Source: Myxococcales bacterium (GTDB taxonomy: Bacteria; Myxococcota; Polyangia; Fen-1088). Taken from it: a DNA stretch of 12,944 bases. A model generated the notes under the pieces. The model worked only from the letters and a program-made list of their open reading frames with translations, did no database searches and was not told the DNA's origin. The stretch is taken from positions 1,154 to 14,097 of the forward strand of contig PMLH01000597.1 in NCBI GenBank assembly GCA_003159055.1. Reading direction: 5' to 3'. The position numbers were made by a program, and so were the translations under genes. Positions 7,599-12,944 of this stretch are shown piece by piece (positions within the stretch are counted from its first letter, which is position 1; every line of letters begins with the position of its first letter).

Positions 7599-9398
7599 AT
7601 GCGGGCTCTCGGCAGCTTTCTGCTTTTCGCTTTGCTTGCGCCAGGGCTTGCACGCGCGGCGGGGCCCGACCTGGGACCGCTTGAACGCGGGGCGGTGGAG
7701 GTGGCGCTGGCGGCGCGGGGGCTCTCGATCGATTCGGTGCCGGAGGGAAAAACCGTCGGAGCGATCCACGTTCTGAACCTGGACGTGTTTCAGCCGAGCG
7801 ATGGCGGGCTCTTCGTGTGGTTCAACCATTTCCACCGCACCAGCCGCGAGCACCACATTCGGCGCGAATCGCTCTTGCACCCGGGCATGGCCTACGACCC
7901 GTTGTTGGTCGAGGAGACCCTGCGCAACCTGCGCAACCGTGCGCCGTATCAGGCGAACGATCCGCCCGTGACTGGCATCGTGGCGATGGTTCCGATCCAA
8001 GCACCGACGCCGGGTACGGTCGACCTGCTGATGGTCACGCGCGACGTCTGGAGCCTGCGTTTTAACACCGACTACAACTACCAGCCGGGCTACCTCATCA
8101 ACCTCAGCACCTCGCTGTCCGAGAACAACCTCTTCGGCTGGCGCAAACAAGCCGCGTTTGCCTACCAGCTGAACGAAGGCGATATGTGGCTCGGGCCCAC
8201 CTACTTCGACCCCAACGTGATGGGGTCGCGTCTGCGCCTCACCGCCGCCTTCTACGAGATCTGGGCACGCAAGATCGGCGAAATCGCCGCCGGCCCGCAT
8301 GAAGGATCGGCGGCGCGGTTGCGAGTCGAGTACCCGTTCTACGCGCTTGCCAACCGGTGGGGCGGGTTCGTCGACGGCAGCTATCAGAACAGCGTTGCTC
8401 GCAGTCTGTCGGGGCCTAGCCTCAGGCAATTCAACCCGACCACCGTCAGCTGCGTGGGGCCAAGCGAGCCCAATTTCGACGGTGTCGATCCCAGAGCCGA
8501 CTGTGCGTATCGGATGCGCCTCGGCAGCCTGACCTCGGGCTTCACCCGCTCTTTTCCCCGACCGTGGCTAATCCAGCGTGTGACAGTCGGCAACGAATTC
8601 GGACTGGTGAGGCCGGATTTCCTGCCCGAGTTTCCCGTCGAGCTTCGCCAGAGCTTCCGCGACAAGTATTTTCGAACGTCGGAAAGGACATCGTCGCTGT
8701 ATGTGCAGTACGACGTCTTCACGCCACGCTACCAAACCTACCGGAACCTCGACACCTTCGATCTCGCCGAAGACATGCGCCTCGGGCCGTGGGTGACCGT
8801 GAAAGCCGGACGCGCCAGCACGTTGCTCGGCTCCGAGCGAGACTTCTTCACCGTCAGCGCCGAGGCGCACGTCAATCTCGGCTTGGGCGGCGGCTTTCAG
8901 AGCCTCGGAGCTTCATGGGCAGCCCGCAAATACAGCGAGGGCTGGCTCGATCAACTGGTGAAGGGGAATCTCTACGCCGCAACGCCGATGCTGGGCGGCG
9001 CCGTTCGCGTCGTCGCTTCCGGCGCGGTCGGGACCATGGCCGACAACGTCCACCGCGGCGTCGTCACCGTCGGTGCGCTGGAAGGGTTGCGCGGCTATCC
9101 GGTGAACGTCTTCTACGGCTACGACTACTACCTAGCCCATCTTGAGCTGCGCTCCGTCGGGCTGCCCGTGAAATCCCTGCGCCTCGGCGGGCTGATCTTC
9201 GCCGACGCTGGGCATGCGGCCAACACCTGGCAAGACCTGCAATTCTACGGCGACGCTGGGGCTGGCATGCGCCTGCTCATCCCCCAGCTCAACGTCGAAG
9301 TCCTCCGATGTGATTGGGCCTTTCCCTTCCGGGCCTATGGCGGGACCAACGCCGGTTGGCCCGGGCGCCTATCTTGTGGATTTCACCAGGCTTTTTGA
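7599..9398 (+). CDS. Omp85/BamA-like outer membrane beta-barrel protein (bacterial surface antigen family)
   Basis: The 599-residue protein starts with a signal peptide (MRALGSFLLFALLAPGLARA, cleavage near A20-A21). Residues about 50-155 look like one POTRA-type module: a YDPLLVEETLRNLRNRAPY helix followed by strands ending in VDLLMVTRDVWSLR. The remainder is rich in amphipathic strands and ends with the Omp85 C-terminal signature: GLRGYP (496-501, matching the VRGF/Y lid-loop motif), LIFADAGHA (532-540), GDAGAGMRLL (551-560) and a terminal phenylalanine (HQAF). Family members insert or translocate proteins or lipids at the outer membrane. With only one evident POTRA it is unlikely to be the main BamA, which has five; a TamA- or patatin-associated-like Omp85, or a lineage-specific surface antigen, is more likely. 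Four cysteines (C285, C302, C571, C593) could form disulfides. The start at 7599 gives the signal peptide; the ribosome binding site is not clear. Confidence 0.85.
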   Translation: MRALGSFLLFALLAPGLARAAGPDLGPLERGAVEVALAARGLSIDSVPEGKTVGAIHVLNLDVFQPSDGGLFVWFNHFHRTSREHHIRRESLLHPGMAYDPLLVEETLRNLRNRAPYQANDPPVTGIVAMVPIQAPTPGTVDLLMVTRDVWSLRFNTDYNYQPGYLINLSTSLSENNLFGWRKQAAFAYQLNEGDMWLGPTYFDPNVMGSRLRLTAAFYEIWARKIGEIAAGPHEGSAARLRVEYPFYALANRWGGFVDGSYQNSVARSLSGPSLRQFNPTTVSCVGPSEPNFDGVDPRADCAYRMRLGSLTSGFTRSFPRPWLIQRVTVGNEFGLVRPDFLPEFPVELRQSFRDKYFRTSERTSSLYVQYDVFTPRYQTYRNLDTFDLAEDMRLGPWVTVKAGRASTLLGSERDFFTVSAEAHVNLGLGGGFQSLGASWAARKYSEGWLDQLVKGNLYAATPMLGGAVRVVASGAVGTMADNVHRGVVTVGALEGLRGYPVNVFYGYDYYLAHLELRSVGLPVKSLRLGGLIFADAGHAANTWQDLQFYGDAGAGMRLLIPQLNVEVLRCDWAFPFRAYGGTNAGWPGRLSCGFHQAF

Positions 9399-9719
9399 CT
9401 TCTTCTGCGCCGGGTGACGCAAAGACTGGACAACCCACGGAAGATGCTGTTAGTTTTACTAAACGTAGCGAGTTCCTCAGGTGTCTTCCGGCCGTTCATC
9501 TCTTTCTTGTGCTCAGTCCATGAGCCGCTTGTTTCCGACCGAAAACCCAGGACTCGGTGTGGTGAGCTTAGGTTGGTGTGGTTCACCCTTGGCATGCTGT
9601 CGAGGAGCGGCTTCATTCTGAATTAGGCATCCACTAGGACACATCGTCCGTCCTGGGCCGTTCGCACGCCTACGACCCAGGAAAAAAGAGAGAGACGTGA
9701 GACGCAAGAGGAGAAAGTA
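9399..9719 (+). promoter_or_regulatory. Long leader/promoter region of the RRM gene
   Basis: These 321 bp contain no credible gene; the short frames crossing them show no recognisable protein. The region is less GC-rich than its surroundings, with an AT-rich inverted repeat TTAGT-TTT-ACTAA near 9450-9462. A possible -35, TTGGCA (9589-9594), has only a poor -10 (TTCATT) 17 nt on. A 7-bp perfect inverted repeat TCCTGGG (9651-9657) / CCCAGGA (9676-9682) with an 18-nt loop is followed by a purine-only stretch and the Shine-Dalgarno. A long 5' UTR with RNA-based control would be in keeping with genes for small cold-inducible RNA-binding proteins, but that is inference. Confidence 0.4.
9709..9713 (+). 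promoter_or_regulatory. Strong Shine-Dalgarno of the RRM protein gene
   Basis: AGGAG lies 6 nt before ATG 9720 within a purine-rich stretch and fixes the start codon. It is the strongest ribosome binding site in the left 12 kb of the window, consistent with an abundantly made protein. Confidence 0.8.
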
Positions 9720-10097
<378 letters not shown>

Positions 10098-10117
10098 GCC
10101 GCCCTCTCGTCTCAAAG

Positions 10118-10147
10118 CCGGAGAGGGGGAAGGCTCCTTCTCTCCGG
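10118..10147 (+). terminator. Terminator-like hairpin after the RRM gene
   Basis: CCGGAGAG (10118-10125) pairs perfectly with CTCTCCGG (10140-10147) and the stem extends by two G-T and three Watson-Crick pairs around a short loop. It begins 20 nt after the RRM stop codon. The following sequence is only moderately T-rich (ATTCGTGTTTTCGTGTTCGGGTTTT region). It may also serve the convergent glycosyltransferase gene, whose stop lies 137 bp away. Confidence 0.6.
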
Positions 10148-10283
10148 TGCATTCGTGTTTTCGTGTTCGGGTTTTCCTGAGCAGCGGGCGAGCCGTTGTT
10201 TCCTGCCCCGCCCGCCAGGTCTGAGGGTGCAAGAGCTCGCCGAGACTGCGGCGATGGCTTCTATTTGCCCTGACGGTCCTCGG

Positions 10284-12107
10284 CTACAGGCTCTTTCGGG
10301 CGACGCGAAGATCGCTCAGCCAAAGTCGGGCGGGGGGCGGCCGAGCTTCGGAGAGTGTGGTTTCGAGCCGCGCCTCCAGCCGAAATAGCCCGCCAACGTG
10401 GTGAACTGTCGCGGTCCAAGGGAGGGTCCGTCCTTCGCGAGTCGCGGACGCTACGGCATCCAGGGGAATTGGTTCACCTATCGTTTGTCGGTTGGCCGCG
10501 ATGCGCAGGACGCCCGGAAAGGGGCTTGTCGCCGCATTCGCAGGTGCGACGTCTAGGGCAAGCTCGATGGCGTAGTCGCCCGGGTCGAGTTGAAGCTCGG
10601 TTTCGGCTGAAAGACTCGCGCGGCTGTTCGACTGAGGAAATGCGAGACCAACCCCGTTCCAGACACCGCGCAAGCCAGGCGTTGCATCGAGCTCGCCTTC
10701 GATGCCCAGGGTTCGCCACTTGCAAAACTGCGCGTGGCCGGCGACCGAACATTCGTGAACGGCCCAGCGGTGATGCTCGCGCAGTCGCGCGCCCGCCCAG
10801 GCGAGGCCAGGTGCGGCAACAAGAACGGCGGTGGCAAATCCGACGGCGGCGAGCCCTTCACGTTTCCAGGATGGAGGCGCTGCTCGACGGAAAAGATCGC
10901 GAACGGTTTGCACCGACCATTCGATCGCCAGTACCGCGAAAGGCACGAGCAGCATAAAGATCGGTAGCCGGTAACGGGGCTCGGCGAAGATGACCGTGTA
11001 GAGCACAGTCAGCGCGGCCGCCTGGGGCAAAAGCGCCAGTGCAAGCCACTGCCTGCGAAGGACAGCCAGCGCGATGCCCATCAGAGCGAGCGTGAGGACG
11101 GAGAGCCAGAAGCCGTCCGCCACCGCCTCGAGGATGCTGCGATGGTGGGCGAAGAACGTGGCCTCGGGCTCTGCAAGCACGCCGGCCCGAAACAGCGGCC
11201 AGTACAAGAGCGCGCGTTCGTGTACGAGCAGGCGCTCGACTTTGCTGGCAAGCAGCCCGAGGGTGAAAAGCGGATCGAAGCGCATCCAGTCCTTTGCGAT
11301 GGCGAGTGATGCGTGGTCGGCTTCGCGGTGTGGTTCGGCGAGCAGGGCGAAACCCGTGACGTCGTGGAAGGTTCGATTGAGCGAGCGCGAGTAGCAGCCG
11401 TCGGTGTTGGGGTTGGCGCCGACGAGGGCGGTCAGGCCGCCGTGGCTGTCGGTGAAGAAGGTCTCGCCGTAGCGTAGGCGATTGCGAACCGCCCACGGCG
11501 CCAGTACGAGCAAGGCGATGCCGCAGGCGATCGCAGCGCATTGGAACGACCGCCGCCAGGGCTGGCCTTGCGCGCGAAAGACCAAGACTGAAAGCGCGGC
11601 CAACGGCACGACGATGGCCCGAATGTACGCCGCCAAGCCGGTGAGCAAGCCAAACAGAAGCGCGGCGAGCACGGGCCGAGTCGATGAGAAACGGACCAGT
11701 GTGTACGCAGCGAGGAGCACCAGCACCGCCGCCGGCATGTCTGTGCCAGTGACACTCGCGATGGCGATCCCGGCAGGCCAGAAGGCGTAGAGCAACCCCG
11801 CGAGCAAAGCGGCACGGGATGAGCCGCCCAGGCGCCGGGCGATGCCAGCGACAGCACCAGCGCCGAGGCCGCCAAGCACGGCGCCCACGAGCTTGGTCGC
11901 GAGCCAGCCGCCGCCCAGGGCCTGCACCGGCGCGATGAGGAAGATGTAGCCCGGCATGTAGACGTACTCGGAGTCAAGGCTACCGTGCTCGACGAGGTGC
12001 GCGGCTGACTCAACGTACATCGCGAAGTCGCCTACCGGCTTGGTGGGCACGGCAAGCACCCACGCAATCCGCAGGACGATAGCCAGCGCGACCACGAGGA
12101 CAGACAT
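10284..12107 (-). CDS. GT-C fold glycosyltransferase (family 39 / PMT-ArnT-like) with C-terminal soluble domain
   Basis: The 607-residue polytopic membrane protein begins with a hydrophobic segment (1-20), then a loop with an acidic residue (D27 in PVGDFAMYVESA) where GT-C enzymes carry the catalytic Asp, and YMPGYIFLIAPVQALGG (50-66). About ten further hydrophobic segments follow up to residue 440. Family hallmarks are APWAVRNRLRYGE (203-215), the GGLTALVGANPNTDG loop (223-237) and AEPRYRLPIF (375-384). These enzymes move a sugar from a polyprenyl-phosphate donor to an acceptor on the outer face of the membrane. After the last span, residues about 450-607 form a soluble, strand-rich domain with a Cys pair (C453, C462) that is not part of the minimal GT39 fold. 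The frame is open 86 codons further upstream, but that would overlap the divergent gene; ATG 12107 directly precedes the first membrane segment. No clear Shine-Dalgarno. Donor and acceptor are unknown. Confidence 0.88.
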   Translation of the reverse strand: MSVLVVALAIVLRIAWVLAVPTKPVGDFAMYVESAAHLVEHGSLDSEYVYMPGYIFLIAPVQALGGGWLATKLVGAVLGGLGAGAVAGIARRLGGSSRAALLAGLLYAFWPAGIAIASVTGTDMPAAVLVLLAAYTLVRFSSTRPVLAALLFGLLTGLAAYIRAIVVPLAALSVLVFRAQGQPWRRSFQCAAIACGIALLVLAPWAVRNRLRYGETFFTDSHGGLTALVGANPNTDGCYSRSLNRTFHDVTGFALLAEPHREADHASLAIAKDWMRFDPLFTLGLLASKVERLLVHERALLYWPLFRAGVLAEPEATFFAHHRSILEAVADGFWLSVLTLALMGIALAVLRRQWLALALLPQAAALTVLYTVIFAEPRYRLPIFMLLVPFAVLAIEWSVQTVRDLFRRAAPPSWKREGLAAVGFATAVLVAAPGLAWAGARLREHHRWAVHECSVAGHAQFCKWRTLGIEGELDATPGLRGVWNGVGLAFPQSNSRASLSAETELQLDPGDYAIELALDVAPANAATSPFPGVLRIAANRQTIGEPIPLDAVASATREGRTLPWTATVHHVGGLFRLEARLETTLSEARPPPARLWLSDLRVARKSL

Positions 12108-12297
12108 GGGCCGACTATGACACGGCCCGAGTCGGAACCGGTTGCCGGAACCGAAGCCGCCACGCAACGGCCATCGGGCACCGCTTTCGCGCTGGCTGTG
12201 CTTTCGGGCACACGCGGGCTTCGCAGTTTGGTGCGCCCAGGGTACTGTTCTGATAAAGATCTCGGTCGAGTAGTTTCGTTGCTCGGGAGGCTTTTTG
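12108..12297. promoter_or_regulatory. Divergent intergenic region, glycosyltransferase / secreted repeat protein
   Basis: This 190-bp spacer separates two divergent genes. For the rightward gene a possible sigma-70 promoter is TTGGTG (12228-12233) and GATAAA (12252-12257), 18 bp apart. Next to the leftward start, CCGACT (12111-12116) and AGTCGG (12130-12135) form a 6-bp inverted repeat ending 3 nt from the start codon. GGAACCGG at 12134-12141 and GGAACCG at 12147-12153 repeat the motif seen in the nadE-leuB spacer. Promoter calls are by eye. Confidence 0.35.
12286..12290 (+). promoter_or_regulatory. Shine-Dalgarno of the secreted repeat protein
   Basis: GGAGG, within CGGGAGG, lies 7 nt before ATG 12298. 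It is an ideal ribosome binding site, selects the plus-strand frame as the real gene, and argues against extending the opposing glycosyltransferase into this region. Confidence 0.8.
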
Positions 12298-12944
12298 ATG
12301 CGAACGCAATTTCTGATGGCAGTGGTTCTGGTCACGGTCAGCGCAGCGCCAGCTTTTGCGGACATTCCGCCACCCAGTACCTACGTCGAGACGTGCACGA
12401 TCGCGAACCAGCAGACGGGAACTTCGGAGTGTCTGGAGTGCAACGGCTGGGTTTCGCAAATGAATCGCTGCACGAACCTGCTCGCGCCCTACTGTTACGC
12501 CAAGGTCTGCAAGACCTGGGGCGCATCGGCCTGGAAGGAGGTCTTGTGCAGGACCAAGGTTGCCAGTGCGCCGGTCGTGCCGAGCGGGACGATAGCCCTT
12601 CTCGGCGCGTCCACCAGCAGCGAGTCCACCGACGGCGGCGTTGCCGTCATCCCCAGCACCTGTGCACCGTACTCCACCGCGAGCAACACGAATACTGCGA
12701 CGAATAGCCAGACTGTCACCAACACGCAGACCATGAGCAACACGCAGACCGTGAGCAACACGCAGACGGCGAGCAACACGCACACGGCAAGTAGCACGCA
12801 GACGGCAAGCAACACGCAGACGGCAAGCAGCACGCAGACAGCGAGCAACACGCAAACGGCGAGCAACACGCAAACGGCGAGCAACACGCAGACGGCGAGC
12901 AGCACGCAGACGGCAAGCAACACGCAGACAGCGAGCAACACGCA
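12298..12944 (+). CDS. Exported Cys-rich protein with hexapeptide Thr/Ser/Asn/Gln tandem repeats (3' end beyond window)
   Basis: An open frame of 215 codons runs from ATG 12298 to the right edge with no stop. Residues 1-21 form a signal peptide (MRTQFLMAVVLVTVSAAPAFA, cleavage before D22). The mature head begins DIPPPSTYVETC and carries eight cysteines (33, 45, 48, 58, 66, 71, 84, 122), an even number that suits disulfide bonding outside the cytoplasm; C45-x-x-C48 is in SECLECNGW. From residue 129 it turns into SNTQTA-type hexapeptides, 14 complete copies plus part of another, with S/N and T/V/M variation. Thr/Ser-rich repeats of this kind serve as extended, often glycosylated stalks in surface proteins. 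The DIPPP start and Cys-rich head resemble myxobacterial cell-surface proteins that end in a MYXO-CTERM sorting tail; that tail, if present, would be outside the window. Function is not recognised. A glycosyltransferase is encoded divergently next door. Confidence 0.8.
   Translation, partial: MRTQFLMAVVLVTVSAAPAFADIPPPSTYVETCTIANQQTGTSECLECNGWVSQMNRCTNLLAPYCYAKVCKTWGASAWKEVLCRTKVASAPVVPSGTIALLGASTSSESTDGGVAVIPSTCAPYSTASNTNTATNSQTVTNTQTMSNTQTVSNTQTASNTHTASSTQTASNTQTASSTQTASNTQTASNTQTASNTQTASSTQTASNTQTASNT
12682..12944 (+). repeat. 18-bp coding tandem repeat, incomplete at window end
   Basis: The unit AGCAACACGCAGACGGCG is repeated in register from 12682: 14 full copies and 11 nt of the next. 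The first two copies are diverged, copies 3-4 are intermediate, and the later ones differ mainly at third positions (CAG/CAA, ACG/ACA, GCG/GCA) and at AAC/AGC. All copies keep the frame and encode SNTQTA or SSTQTA. Synonymous differences show the array is not entirely recent. Confidence 0.95.

Noticed and set aside
7122..8429. Minus-strand open frame of 435 codons
   Set aside because: It spans the end of leuB, the spacer and the start of the BamA-like gene in antisense, with no motif and no suitable ribosome binding site.
12108..12365. 86-codon N-terminal extension of the glycosyltransferase
   Set aside because: It would overlap the signal peptide of the divergent gene and precede the first membrane segment with an unrelated polar stretch; ATG 12107 fits the family better.
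12495..12941. Minus-strand frame encoding a hydrophobic LLAVCV repeat that could look like a membrane protein
   Set aside because: It is the reverse complement of the 18-bp repeat. The plus strand has a signal peptide, ideal Shine-Dalgarno and Cys-rich domain ahead of the same array, so the hydrophobic repeat is a by-product.
12682..12944. CRISPR array
   Set aside because: The 18-bp units are contiguous with no spacers and keep a reading frame; no cas gene is present.

Overview
This is a GC-rich bacterial chromosomal window with gene content and style that fit the Myxococcota (Polyangia/myxobacteria-like). The pointers are a Ser/Thr kinase with a proline/alanine-rich linker, one membrane span and a PEGA domain; a single-RRM protein with a glycine tail; and a secreted Cys-rich, Thr/Ser-repeat protein of the kind common in that phylum. 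The taxonomic call is inference. No 16S rRNA, tRNA, mobile element or CRISPR array is visible.

Layout. Positions 1-3429 (minus strand) hold a two-gene unit: the membrane Ser/Thr kinase, then a Ski2-like DEAD/DEAH helicase of the DUF3516 type that runs off the left edge. The kinase stop overlaps the helicase ribosome binding site. Divergently, on the plus strand, a serine hydrolase of the beta-lactamase/PBP fold (3496-4611) is followed 15 bp later by glutamine-dependent NAD+ synthetase nadE (4627-6270). After a spacer made of GGNNCC-type hexamers comes leuB (6369-7427). A 171-bp spacer with several nested inverted repeats and a weak sigma-54-like site precedes an Omp85/BamA-like outer-membrane beta-barrel gene (7599-9398). 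A 321-bp leader region and a strong Shine-Dalgarno introduce an RRM RNA-binding protein (9720-10097). Beyond a terminator-like hairpin, a convergent minus-strand GT-C (family 39-like) glycosyltransferase is encoded at 10284-12107. Divergent from it, an exported Cys-rich protein (12298 to the right edge) passes into an 18-bp tandem repeat that is still going when the window ends.

The genes are mostly housekeeping or envelope functions (NAD and leucine biosynthesis, outer-membrane assembly, glycosylation, RNA handling, signalling), and I do not see a coherent multi-gene novel system. The least explained parts are the repeat-bearing secreted protein at the right end, the structured spacer upstream of the BamA-like gene, and the pairing of a PEGA kinase with a DUF3516 helicase. 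Both edge genes (helicase and repeat protein) are open to the window boundary and therefore partial.
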